Assembly (NCBI GenBank): GCA_032173965.1
Contig: CM063284.1
Span: 115,852,410-115,916,409, forward strand
DNA length: 64,000 bases
Reading direction: 5' to 3'
Source of the DNA: Sitta carolinensis
Taxonomy: Eukaryota > Chordata > Aves > Passeriformes > Sittidae
In this document: one piece after another, positions 24,035 to 35,583 of the stretch
Layout of the letters: each line of letters opens with the position of its first letter
Numbering within the stretch: position 1 is the stretch's first letter
Position numbers and translations under genes: made by a program
Notes under the pieces: model-generated
What the model was told of the DNA's origin: nothing
The model's database searches: none
The model's input: the letters and a program-made list of their open reading frames with translations, nothing else

Positions 24035-27000
24035 CCCAGGAAGAAACAGGAAAGAAACTTTGTCACTAAGTAAGAATTCCTTCCCAGGGGTCCTCATAGA
24101 AAAATGCAACTGTCATCCTCCTCTAGACGTTAACGTCCCTGTGCTGGAACAAAACACTAACTCAGCAAAAAGTTGCTCACAACTGTCTTGTAGCTGTGCT
24201 TTCTGTTGCTGATGCTTTATGAGCTTTAAAAAGGATACAATCAATGATAACAAAACTTGTTTTTAGGGTCAGACTTAAAACTGAGATCCTTATCAAGATA
24301 AATCTCCCCCTAAATTAACAGTGTTGCTCAAAAAGTGTGCGTCAAATCCAGTATGAACAAGAAACCCTACTAGTTCTCAATATGAAGAAACTCCCATCAT
24401 TTACCCTTGTCACTATAAGGGGACAAGACTCAAGGGCAGTCTGCCTCAGGAAATTTTTCCACTCACTTTACCTTTTTTTTTTTAATAACTGATTTTGTTC
24501 AAAGTACTCTTGAAAATAAAAATTGAGAAAAAAAAAAAAAAAAGATAAGGCACTTCTAGCAGTCTTTGGTCAATGTAGACTTGATATAAACTTACATCAT
24601 CAAAACACCTCTTAATTGTATTAAAACTTATTGCACACATTTTTCTTCCAAAATTCACAGGAACCTTTTGCTTTACAGTCCCTTCTTCACTTGCGTGGCC
24701 TTTTTCTCTCTCATTGGAAAATATATCAATTGCTTATTAAAGAAAGAAGCGTTCTGGCATGGCTGACCTGTAGAGATACAGAGTAAGCAGAGTCAGTGAA
24801 TCCGCTCACTCTGATATGCACACATGATATGCAATTAAAATCTCCATTCACATTCCTACGGGGTTGTCAATCAAGAGAAAAGCCTTTTTGACAACATCCA
24901 GTGAAGCGTACCAACTAACTGCTGAACAGGAACTTAAACAGTAACAGCTTTTGTTACTAGCAAGAACGGATTTTACCAAGATTGGGCTCAGTTTCTAAAG
25001 AAATAATTATGTTAAAATTTTGGGAGCTTTTCATTAAAAATTAAAATGTGTCACAAAGCTATTGTGTGTGAAGCTATCATATTATGTAATACATGAGGGT
25101 TATCAGATATATGTGGAAAAAAACCCCTCTCTAACCTTTCTTGGCTGTAGGAAACAATTTATCCTTTCATATTTAGAACAATGAACAATGATTACAAGCT
25201 GGTTTTTAGTGAGAAGAGAACATTATTCTAATTGCATGTTGTCTATTTGGTAGGCATCGAATATCTTTTATAACATGACATTATAAGCTGTCCAGACACA
25301 AAACTAACACTGAAAAAGGTCTGCTACTGCCAGAAATGATACCGTGAGCAATTTATTACTGATAAACTGGAAAATAATTATAGGAATTTGCAACTCCGTG
25401 AAAATATCTTACCTTTCAATTTACAGAGGAAAAGAGAGCAAAAGTCTTTGATAAACATTGAAGATGCTAACATTTACTTTCTAATACCCAGTCACATAAG
25501 ACACAACCTGTAAGAGAATTAGGGTACTTTCAAATCCAATCTGTAAAGGTAAAACCAGGAAGAATACATAGATTGTTAATAATCTGATGTTTGTGTTTTG
25601 AGCACTAACCTTGAATTACAGTTTTCAAACATGCTAATATTATTAAATATTGAAATATTTGCCCTCTTGCTTATCACACTCCATAACTGAAGAGAGAGCA
25701 GATGCATCCTGACTATTAACAGTCATGACAAATTGCCTTACTAATGAATGTTACACACTGAAAGTGCCATAACTGATTAAACTACAATTTCCCACTACCA
25801 GATAGAGAGAGACTTGGGAACTCCAGCAGTGGACAACTCTGATGTTCTGCCAACAGGCCTTCGGGGCACAGTGTGGTATTTAGAAAAACACACTGTAAAT
25901 TCCATATGAATATATTCTAAAAGACTATGTGTATACAACAGGTTTTAAAGAACATTAGATGAAACAGCTTAGGTTCGAAGCCGATGAGCCATGCAAAATG
26001 GATGTGTTTTAACAATTTTAGAATCATTACAAGATTGCGTTGAAGAATATTTCTGCTGGGTTCCTCTGCCCCTCTCCCCACCTCCCCAAACATTGCTTGT
26101 GCTTTGCTTTCACATAAAATCTTTCTTTTGTCAGTCTCTTTGTCGGTGCAAAATTGGCAGTGGTTCAAATTCAAAGTACTCCTATTCATTTACTGACCAT
26201 TAAACCAATGTCATTCTAGTTCACATCAGCCAGAGAGCTAAGCTCTAAAAAACATAAAAGGCTTGCTTCACCACTGACGAATAATGTGTACATTTTTACA
26301 GAGCTTAAACCTTAATGCTTTGCCTGAAACTAACAATACAGTATACCTTATCATTCCTTTTTCACAAGCAGGCAGCTGCTGAAACGCTTGCCACTTCAAA
26401 ATATCAATTGCTTGCCAGAGTTGTCCTCAACACACCCTGTCAAACTCATGTATATTGTGCAATGAAAATGGTGCAGGACTGAAAGCTAGAAATTGTGTCA
26501 AATTCTGCTGTAAGGGTATGATGTGCAAAGAACAATGTATGACAACCGTAGAGACTACAAACAATAGCAATAGAGCCAGACACTACATATATCACAACTG
26601 TGCCTGTACATATTTTATTGTATGTATTATATATTTAAAGCATGACAAATGTGTCATTGAAGCTATGTGCTATACCAAAAAAAAACCCTTCAGCTAGTTA
26701 AGCTTTTTCATTTCTCTTGATGGAAATGTAGTAGTATTTTTCTGCCCTCTAAACATTTGTTTGTAAATCACACAGTGCAAGAAAATATCAGGTTTTCAAA
26801 ATGAGTAACAGAAAACAAAAAACAATACTACAAGATAAGAAAATGAGATTTTGTTCAATTAACACTTTTGCTTTTCTCTACAGACACAGAATCAGGCTAC
26901 CTTAAAAAATATCTAAGGCTGTGCAAGACAAATACAATATAACTACACCCATAAATTACAGTGTACCTAATTTTAATGTAGATAAGTGCTGGCCTATTGA

Positions 27001-27559
27001 TTTGCATGTTTCCTTGGCAAAATGGAAATCCCATGTGAGTATGTTCTTTGTCTGTAGAAAATGCATTTTAAAAAACCTTTATGAATACAGCAATCTATGC
27101 TAAAAAGGAAAACATAAATAACTAGTAAAAAATTATGTGTGGAACCTAGGGGAAGTAGTGCTCATGTACACACATATACATGCACATCTGTGCATGCATC
27201 AATGTCTGTTACACAGTCACATAGTTTTTCAGCACACAGAATTTCTACGAAGTGTCTTAAGTCATGAAAATTCCGCCTCTAGACAGAAACTTAAATTAGT
27301 TGAGGAAAAAAATGAAACTGCCAAATTAAGTAACAAATCAAGTTAATCATAAGGTGACCATTAAGTGTTAGTCTTCCAAAAAACCCACACAGTTGTGATC
27401 AAAAGTGTTTAGGAGGAAAGATGAGTGCAGGAGCCCACAACAGCATGTAGGTTGCAAAACCTGAACACACAGTATTCCATGAGGGTCATTAAGTGATATA
27501 ATCCTAACCAAAATGAATAGATAACACCATTAAGGTGTTAATAAATATTTTGGAAAGAG

Positions 27560-27800
27560 AATGGGTGTTTTAGGTGCTCAGGGTTGCTGACCTTTGCTGT
27601 GTTTATTAGTGGGACAATGATGCATTATTAACACACAGCAGCTGTACCTGAACTGCTGCCATGAACATAATAGCCTTTTATAGCCATCAGGGGAGTGAGA
27701 TAGGAGGCCTTTATTAACCACTACACATGATTAGCACATTATGTGAACTTTAGTAGGCAAATTATCTCTTATTGAAATATAATGTTGGTTATAACTAATT
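27560..27800. promoter_or_regulatory. Possible conserved non-coding element
   Basis: This repeat-free, low-CpG segment has a dense set of developmental-factor-like words: ACAATG (SOX type) at 27614-27619, ATTATTAAC, an E-box CAGCTG at 27639-27644, TTTATTAAC and several ATTA cores. Large introns of developmental regulators such as TOX often carry conserved enhancers of this texture. Conservation cannot be seen from one sequence, so this is only a candidate. Confidence 0.25.
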
Positions 27801-29805
27801 GTAAACATGATTTTAAAAACTTCTTAATGCAAAACTAAGAGTTTTACTGCCATTTAGCTAATAAGGGGCTAAGCCAGTAAAAAAATAAACCTTCTTTTCC
27901 TTTGTTCAACCTGTAAAAACAACTGTGTTTCACAAAAACCTATTGCCCTATGATAAAAACACTGAAGTGACTGAATGACTTCCACATCTTGAATATTATT
28001 TTTCAGAACCGTAAAAAAACATAGACATTTCCAACACAATTAATAAAACTGCTGGTGAAGAAAAAAGAACTTGCCTCATATTTTCCTATAAAGACTACAA
28101 GCAGTTCTTAAAGAATCAGTTGACAATACATTTTCAAGAGTTAACTTGAAAAAATAACACCATTTTTTCTTCAAAAAGCTTAGTTTTAGGTAAGATTATC
28201 CCATTAGCCTTCGCAACTGAACACAGCACTGAGAGTCCATTATGAGCAGTCTTTTATGCCCTAGCAGAAAGTCATTAACATAAAATAAATCATTAGCTTT
28301 GATATTAAGCCTCTACTATCTGCAGGTTTCTATGACTAATGTTCACAACTTTGTCTGCCAAATGATCAGTTATATGTTTTTCAAAGGTTATTGTCCCTTT
28401 TCACCATTATTTTTCCTTTTACTATTTATTATTATTTCAGGTCGATGCAAGCATGACGATCATATGAGAAACAAATGTTTTCTCTTATTCATGAATACAA
28501 ACCTACCCACTTTTGTCAACTGTGACCAGAATATGACTTCAAAGCCAATTAGTTGTAGTACAGTATAGAAATGACACATTCTCAGAGTAAGTTCACTTCT
28601 TTCAAAGTCAGCAATATATGTAATGAAGCAGAAATCTACATGTGTGTAGAATAAGTACAACAGAAATTTACATGTTTACATAATCTCCTCTTCTAGCAGG
28701 AACTGTCTACATAAATCTTTTGCTTCACATTGCAGACTTCATACTTCTTTTACTGACCCATTTCCCCAAGTACAGGTTATCATTGATTTCAGAGTTGTGA
28801 ATTCTTGCATATAGAATAAGAACTGCAGATCTTAATATACCAAAAATACATACTAGCTACAGTAACTTCTATTTAACCTTTAAGACCATATAATCATCAA
28901 CAACAATAGCAGGAGACAAAAGTACTACCACAGCAGCTCAGTTTCCATGCTTAGCCAGCAGTACCTTTGAAAAAAGCCACTCGTGCCACTTTTGATTGGT
29001 AGAGAGTAGTTTAACAGTCAAGAATGTGAATTCTAAAACATTCTGACATTTCCACTAACCTGGATTTGTCAGATGCTCATGTAATTCAAGTATGTTTTGC
29101 AACTTAGAAAGCAGTGTGTTCCTTGGGAGGAAACCATTCAACAAGGGTCTATAGCAAATCAAATAGCAGCCCAGTGAGAAATACTAAATGAACAGTTCAT
29201 GAACAGTGTTAGCATATGTGCAATTGAAAGATAAGATATAAATATTATTAGAGCCATATGAAATTCAAATGCTAAAAATAGATTACTTGCTGCAAACATA
29301 AGAAGCAAAACAAAACCACAGACATTGCAAATGTGGGTTGCACCAAGATGCCTGCTGAAAAACAATTTTAAGTTTGATGGTCTTAATCAAGACCTAAACT
29401 TTTTACTTGTTTACTTACTAACTGAAAACTGATTACTACCAATGAACATAAGGGGCAGATACTCCATTAGAAGGGGGGGACAAGAGTTCCCTACATGCAC
29501 TCACCGCTGTGGAGGGGCAGAGTTTGTTGCTGCTGCTAAGGCTACATAATCTGTGCCTAACCATAGAATAATGCAACACTGCCATTTTCCAACAGAACGC
29601 TGTAGGGAAAAGCATTATGATCAGGAAAATCTCATTTGGCCTGATGTGAATTCCATGCCTGAAAGTATTTTGGAAGCACTGCTATAATTAAAAGTCATTT
29701 GGTGAATCTGCTATAAACCATGTTTTGAAGCAGTATATAACTCAAGATTTTTAATGAGAAATCATTCTTTGGGCAGAAAGTTGGTACATAGCTGCGTAGC
29801 TAAAC

Positions 29806-29865
29806 CAGCAGAATAGACTACTTCAGTTGGAAGGGATCTACAACCATCACATAGTCCAACTGCAA
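29806..29865 (-). mobile_element. CR1 3'-end relic, reverse orientation
   Basis: The plus strand reads AGAATAGACTACTTC, then AGTTGGAAGGGATC and CATAGTCCAACTGC. This is the reverse complement of the common avian CR1 3' end (TGGACTA...GGTCCCTTCCAAC...CTATTCT). Only about 60 bp remain. Confidence 0.7.
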
Positions 29866-32800
29866 TAACAAAACATTTAAATTTAGGTTATATTTAAAAT
29901 AAGTATTTTATTGTATACAGTTAATGCTAAACATTCAAAAAGCATGTGTCCTCTTCGAAAAGATAAACAAAGCTGCCACTAACTGCCTCTGCTGTCAGTT
30001 CCAGAAGCCAAGGTCTGCACTGATCCAGGACTACCCTCTCACCACACAAAGTGGTGCTTTCAGGTCACTCTTGAGCTACGCTGAGAGTGCAGTCAAAGGA
30101 AGCTTTTTACTTCCAGCATCTAAGATTTGTGACATCTATCATCAATACAGGATTTAAATATCCAGGAATTTTAATCTAAATCCTACCATGATTAGGACAA
30201 TTCTCTGCTTAAATACAAATTGTGTTTTACACATAGCCCACTTTTCAAATGCTTCTGTACATTTTTAGCAAGACAAGAAAGTTCTGCTAATGTGAGAATC
30301 TGAGGGCCAGAGGGTGCTCAGTTCTCCATGGTAAAGTGTGATCATCCACAACACATCCTGAACTCAACAGAAGCTGGAACTGCCCAGTCTTCCACAATAT
30401 CAGCTTCTCAAAATCAGCTCCAGCTGCTCTTTGGTTTAATGTAAACACCAAAGGTAGTGCATGTGCTGTAGTGTTTAGTTAATTCAGCTTTCTTAATAAT
30501 TTACTGGTTTCACTTTTTTTCATAAGACCTCATGATAGGCTGATTGAGGGTAATGCTCTAGAGATGAAACACATCATTCTGGTATGCGAATAAAACATAA
30601 TTCCTCTCAAGGTACTGATGTTTGGCAGAAAGAAAAAAAATAAATTACTGCAAATGCTCTGGTTTATAGACATCTTTAAGAAAGATTTCTCAAAAGCACA
30701 TACATAAATCATTTTCTGTGTTCCACTAAAATTGGGACCACTTCTTTTCTGAAACATTGGAATTTAAGGAGGTACACTTAAGACTTGCCCAAACTCTGAG
30801 AATAAATACTAAGGTATGAAAGAAAAGACCATTTCTGTTCTTCATATATGGTATTTTTGAAGCTAAGAGACTTAACACTTGAAAATCAACAGTTAGCCGT
30901 AATGCAACTGTTTAATCTTTCCTTTATGAGCCAGTAACAAATTTCAAGTATGATTCTAACGCAGTAGAGGACAAGGTATTTTTCTAAGGGGGAAAAAATA
31001 TGTTCAGGATAAACAATAGGAGCATAATCTAAAAAGCTGTCAAAACAGTAACACAGTATTTCAGTTTTAGAGCTGTCCTTCAGAGAGCCTGCTTGCCACA
31101 ATTCTGAATTTGAGATAGAGACTGGATGGAAGCAAGCCCCTGGAAATGTACACTTCATAATCAACCATGGAACATTTTATTTAGAGTACTCTCTATGGTA
31201 GGGTTAAGTTTACACAATAAATTACTCTAAATGCTGAGTATAAATATACGCACTTTTGCTCCATGGAATTTTGATTACAAGCAGGATTGTTACCTGCTTA
31301 CAAAGCATTGTATTACATATCCTTATCCACTTCTACCCAGGGTGACTCTGCTTTTTTCATTTTGAAAGGTTGTGATTCCCTCTCCTTCCTTTCTCCTCTT
31401 TATTCCTCTTTTGAAAAACAACTACAGTCTATCATTTTACCTCTACTGTCTGGCTGTACTTTTCCACTGCACTGACAACTACCAGTGAATACAAGAAAGA
31501 TGAGTTGTAGGCTCCTGTATTGTTGAACAAGGTAGCAAATCACAGAAGAATCCAGTGCATAATTCTGCAAGGCTAACCATTGGGAGCAGTAAAGACCATT
31601 ATTTTCTGCCTACTGATGGCAGAGGTCAGCATCCCTGTCATTAGCTGTGTCAAACTACAATTATATAACTACACTTCATGAGAGCAGATTATCTGAAAAC
31701 AGTGTAAAGTTTCAAGTATGAAAATGAAAATATACCTAGCCTTCTTACAGTACTGATCAAAGTGGTCTTTGGAGGCGACACTTCAATAGGGAAATCCACA
31801 AAGCTGTTATTTACTTCTCTCTACATAAACATTTAAACTTATCATTTGACTTCAGGCAGCTTGAAATCACTTGTTCATATTCTATCAAATTAAGACACTT
31901 GGATTATCAGAGTTATTTATTTTATATCATTCAACTCAATTACAGAACATAACATTTCCTAAAATAAACTTCAACTGAACAGACTACTCGCATTAGCCTG
32001 AACATATCTGTATTGTAATTATGCTTCAAGTTTCAAGAGGTGAACAGTACAACCCCAACCCTAAATCTGTCCAGCATAAGAGCTCCACTATGTTATTTCA
32101 AAGGCTGACCTATATACCAAAGCATAGCGTCCACTCTGTCTGTTTGTATAAGAGATACCTCTCACAGTTGTCATAACCAACATTGTTTGCATTGTTCCTT
32201 CACTTTTCTCTCTCCCTGGGTAATGCAAGAGAAACAAGGAAAAGCCTGCATAACAATATATGCAGAGTATAATGAGCTTTCACAGCAGATAGAGAAATAT
32301 TAGGCTAAGATGCTTAGCATGCTATTTTAGGTTTATAAAATAAAGATCTAAGCAGTCTTCTGAAACAAAGCCTGCCAACTGAAAATTGTAAGATAAGAGG
32401 CGATTGTTTGAATCTACGTTATTTTCCTCTGGCTACAGAAAAATGCACAGTCAATACCTCCCATGCATGTGCCTGGGAACTTGTATGCTACAACCAACCA
32501 TCTGATCAGGGAAAAAAACTAGTGCTAATAGAACAATTAGAAAACTTAAAAAGCCTAAGTATTTGTGGAATACATTCTAAATTACCAGCAGCTCAAGCAA
32601 TTTCAAATGTAAAGAATCAAAGTCTGACACACTTGTAAAAGAAAAAACACCACCAAAACCTACGTATGAAAAATAGGGCCAAATCCATTAGTAAGAGCCA
32701 AAAGCAAGTTTTAACTAACTTTACAAGAAACAAGATCACAGAGGATCTTGAATGAGATCTGAATGAGTTTTGCAGGTAAACACCTATTGAAGACCACCAT

Positions 32801-34114
32801 TGTGACCCAAAACAAGGATCCAGCACACTCCAGCCATCATCTCCTTTCCTGGAAGAGTTTAAAAGCAAACACTCAACCAAATATACTGAACAGAAAATTC
32901 TGCAGGCCTCCTGCCCTTCAAACTCCCTAAATACACACAGCCTGAAAATGAGTGACAGAGCAATACTGTAACATGACGACATGTTTAGAACAAGTCAGAT
33001 AAGTTTTCACAGCAATGTTAATCATGCTGGGCAAAGGGAGAGAGTGAAGGGGGTGAAAAATGAAATCTTCACTAAATGTACGCCTCCAAGGGGCCTGGCA
33101 AATCTACTCTGTCCATTTAATGTTATCAATGGTCAGTGGTAAAGACATCTGACAAAGACATTTGTTCTGTACTCGATAACTTATATTGAAACATTCCTGG
33201 TAAGTCTTTTCCAAGCATAAAACATATGTCTTATGACTGTGCACTTTTAAGCACATTATCAGTTCAGGCAAAGTGAAATAGAAGAGTTGCAACTTGTCTA
33301 CAGAATGAGTGTCTCATTTGCATTTGAAAAGAACAGTTTGCTCCCTCATACATGGCATGACTTGAAAGAAGCTTTAACCAGCTAGTAAAGAAACTCTAAA
33401 AACGACTTTCTAAATTAATTTATTCGATTTGGAGTGCAACACACCAAAAATTATTTAAGGAACTTAATTGGAAAATGATTTAATATATTAAAGTAATTCC
33501 TGATTTTCCAAAGCATTTAACTTTTAAATTAAATCTGGCCCACTATCTCAAGAATGATGAGCAAAATGTGTATTCAAGTCATTACCTTCTTTCTGAAGCT
33601 TTAAATCATTGATAGGTTTAATAACGTTTGTCCAGTTTCACTGCCAAACAGATCTTCAAACACTTTGGTTCTTATGGCATTAATATCAGCCCAAGCTTTT
33701 CACATGGCAACATTTCACTGTTACAATTTACAAATCTGACAATAGAGAAAATAACAGCAAACCACAGATGAAAAGTAGCAGTAGCCCCATAATTACTCAG
33801 AGCACTAAGAGAAAATTAATGAACACATAAATGCTCCTTCCCATTTGAACTCTTCCTGATGAACCAAGTTCACTCCTGGCACCAACTTCCAAAATATAGC
33901 GCACGTTTGCCAGATGCTGCAAAATAGTTACTTAAAACAACGCTAACAATCATACCTCGGGATCTCTCTTGAAATATCCTGAGGCATCCACCACAAAGGG
34001 CCAGATTTATCCCTGGATTCTATAACTCCATTGAGTATATGTGAAATGCAGCCAGGATGAATTTGGTCCTTTCTGTTGTGATTGGTAGATGCGACCATGT
34101 GGGAAACCTTTCCT
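29866..34114 (-). other. TOX: TOX intron 1, AT-rich, proximal part
   Basis: No known exon and no interspersed repeat are recognised. A repeat-free segment with an octamer site (33290-33560) is listed separately. GC content rises from about 34100 into the CpG-rich block. Confidence 0.5.
33290..33560. promoter_or_regulatory. Possible enhancer-like element with an octamer site
   Basis: The segment contains a perfect POU octamer ATTTGCAT at 33316-33323, followed by AAGCTTTAA, AATTAATTTATT and AAATTAAAT homeodomain-type cores, with no repeat signature. It sits about 2 kb into TOX intron 1. Functional status is inferred from texture only. Confidence 0.22.
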
Positions 34115-34545
34115 GAAAACTGAGAGGGCTTCACCCGGACGCCGCAGCCTCCGCGCCTCAGCACAAGCACACTCTATTTTGCTGTTTATCTCTGAATCGG
34201 GGCAGCTGCCCGGGATGAAAGGGACGGCTCGGAACGTCTCTCTGACACGTGAGACCGTCACGACAATAGCCAGGCGCGGGACCGAGCTGTGTGCCGCGCC
34301 GGGCCGGGCCGGGCCGGGGGCTGCCTCTCCGCGGCAGCGCCCCGCCACCGCCCTCCGCACCCGCGGGCGGCCCTGCGGAGCCTGCGCGCGGCGGGGCTTG
34401 CACTGCCAAAAGCCATCTGCTGCTGCTGCTGCAGCCCGCCACGGCTTCCAAACAAGCGCCCGAGCGCGCAGGTTTGAACACATCGCTCTCTCCCGGCTTG
34501 CTCCCCCTTGGCCGGGCCGTGCTCGAAGGAGTGCTCTGGGTAACT
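34115..34545. promoter_or_regulatory. CpG-rich block in proximal TOX intron 1
   Basis: This is a second CpG-dense stretch, roughly 0.9-1.4 kb downstream of exon 1. It includes a (GGGCC)n run, a (CTG)5 run at 34417-34431 and many CGC and GCG words. It is likely part of the same extended island, possibly an alternative promoter or intronic enhancer. Open frames of 130-197 codons cross it on both strands, but these are expected in GC-rich DNA with few stop codons and I do not call them genes. Confidence 0.55.
34301..34320 (+). other. G-quadruplex motif, (GGGCC)3-GGGGG
   Basis: Four G-runs of 3, 3, 3 and 5 are separated by uniform CC loops on the plus strand, which is the template strand of TOX. 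Such short, equal loops meet the usual G3+ quadruplex pattern. It lies in the intronic CpG block, about 1.2 kb downstream of exon 1. Confidence 0.8.
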
Positions 34546-34967
34546 CGCACTTTCCGATCATTTCATACGGCCAGCATTTTATTCACGTGCAAAGCCCATT
34601 CCGTAACAGCAGAGAAAGTGCAGCTCATACATAAAGCACCAGCTGGCTCAGGCTACAGCGGCAGTAAAATGCAGGAACCCCAGCCCCCTTCCGCGGCAGC
34701 AAAAGTCACGCAAAGTGCTCCGGGATCGCAGCACCAAACTCTCGGAACCGGACTCAGTATTTGGGCTAGCGCGTGTATCCTCTTGGTTCCTCCTTCCGCA
34801 GGGCTCGGGGACCTAACACTTAGCTCTCCCCAGGTTCTGACCCTTATTTGCAGAGGTTTAATCAAGTTACAGAGAAATTGGTAGGGCAGTTGCACAGCCG
34901 GAACGAAGTGGAGCCGATGTTCTGAACCGACTTGTCAACACTATGCAGACTTACTATGCGCATAGAG

Positions 34968-35027
34968 GTGTGTGTGTATACACACACACACACACACACT
35001 CGCGCACACACACACACAAACGTGCTT
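34968..35027. repeat. (GT)n/(CA)n alternating tract with a perfect palindrome
   Basis: (GT)4 runs into TATA and then a long (CA)n, followed after one break by CGCG and a second (CA)n. Positions 34968-34989 are a perfect 22-bp palindrome centred on TATA. Purine-pyrimidine alternation of this length with CG steps is a classic Z-DNA-prone sequence. A separate 12-bp palindrome, CTATGCGCATAG, lies just outside it at 34954-34965. The tract is in TOX intron 1, about 450 bp from exon 1. Confidence 0.85.
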
Positions 35028-35179
35028 TTCGGCTCTTTGACACATGAACTGGGGGGCAGAGTTTCTGCCGGTTTGTGGCGGGCGCGATCTTTCTCATTAA
35101 CAAGAGCCCTGGAAATTCAAGTCCCCCTCATCAACATCCCCGTCCACGCCGTTTCTCCGAAAAGATGTTATGGAAAATG

Positions 35180-35460
35180 CCTCCCACACCCACCCCCCCG
35201 CTCCAGCCGCCCGCCCCCAGACTACTCCGGGGATTTAATTTGGGGTGCCTGAGGGGAGCCGGTGTGTGTCCCGGCGGCACCGCTCCGCGGCGGGCGGCAC
35301 TGCTCTCCCCAAACCCCAAACCCCGGCAAGTGCCGCTGCCCTCCCTCCGCCTCGCCGGGGAACTTGGTGCGCGGCTCGCCAGAGCGCAGCGCCCGCTCAT
35401 GCAACGCGCCGCGACAACAGCACACACCGACAACACAGATAAAACAAACACCTCGGACGA
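35180..35460. promoter_or_regulatory. CpG-rich start of TOX intron 1
   Basis: This GC-rich sequence lies immediately downstream of the TOX exon 1 donor, with CGCGG, GGCGGG and GCGCGG words. It links the intronic CpG block to the promoter island. The plus strand also has several C-rich runs around 35185-35220. No separate gene is supported here. Confidence 0.5.
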
Positions 35461-35469
35461 CACAAAACA

Positions 35470-35480
35470 CGAGTCACCTT
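35470..35480 (-). other. TOX: 5' splice site of TOX exon 1
   Basis: Read on the minus strand, the junction is AACAAG|GTGACTC, with the last exon base at 35478 and the intronic GT at 35477-35476. AAG|GTGA is a near-consensus U1 site. It cuts directly after the Lys of the CNK tripeptide, where I recall the known TOX exon 1/2 boundary. Confidence 0.85.
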
Positions 35481-35579
35481 GTTGCAATAGTAGGGGTCCA
35501 GGCAGGGGGAAGGTCCCAAACAAGGCGTATCAGGAGCGGCTGCAGGCTGAGGAGGTGGTGAATAAAATCTTACGTCCAT
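35478..35579 (-). CDS. TOX: TOX coding exon 1 (N-terminal 34 codons)
   Basis: TOX is a nuclear HMG-box DNA-binding protein that controls T-lineage and innate lymphoid development and T-cell exhaustion. This exon encodes only the extreme N-terminus, which belongs to the N-terminal activation region; the HMG box lies in later exons outside the window. Seen: the minus strand reads 34 codons starting MDVRFY, with a Pro/Ala-rich middle (QPAAAPD, CLGPSP) and ending CLDPYYCNK. It then meets CAACAAG|GTGACTC, a good splice donor in phase 0. The start has GAA before ATG and G after it, a favourable Kozak context. From memory of mammalian TOX, this matches exon 1 end to end with about three substitutions (Ser7, Pro10, Thr18 here). 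Beyond the donor the frame continues into sequence unrelated to TOX, as expected for an intron. TOX2, TOX3 and TOX4 differ more in this region, so the TOX assignment is firm. Confidence 0.93.
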
Positions 35580-35583
35580 TTCA

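Larger units (their letters stand above)
21736..29805 (-). other. TOX: TOX intron 1, AT-rich, no gene
   Basis: Apart from the (TA)n and poly(A) tracts listed separately, this holds A/T runs at 24472-24483 and 24526-24543 and one repeat-free segment that may be a conserved element (27560-27800). No exon is recognised. Confidence 0.5.

Noticed and set aside
23854..24109. Phe/Gly-rich minus-strand frames resembling a membrane protein
   Set aside because: They are translations of the poly(A)/C-run array.
34007..34884. Open frames of 130-197 codons on both strands in the intronic CpG block
   Set aside because: They overlap each other on both strands, are Ala/Arg/Pro/Gly-rich, and follow from few stop codons in GC-rich DNA. 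No domain or splice structure supports them.
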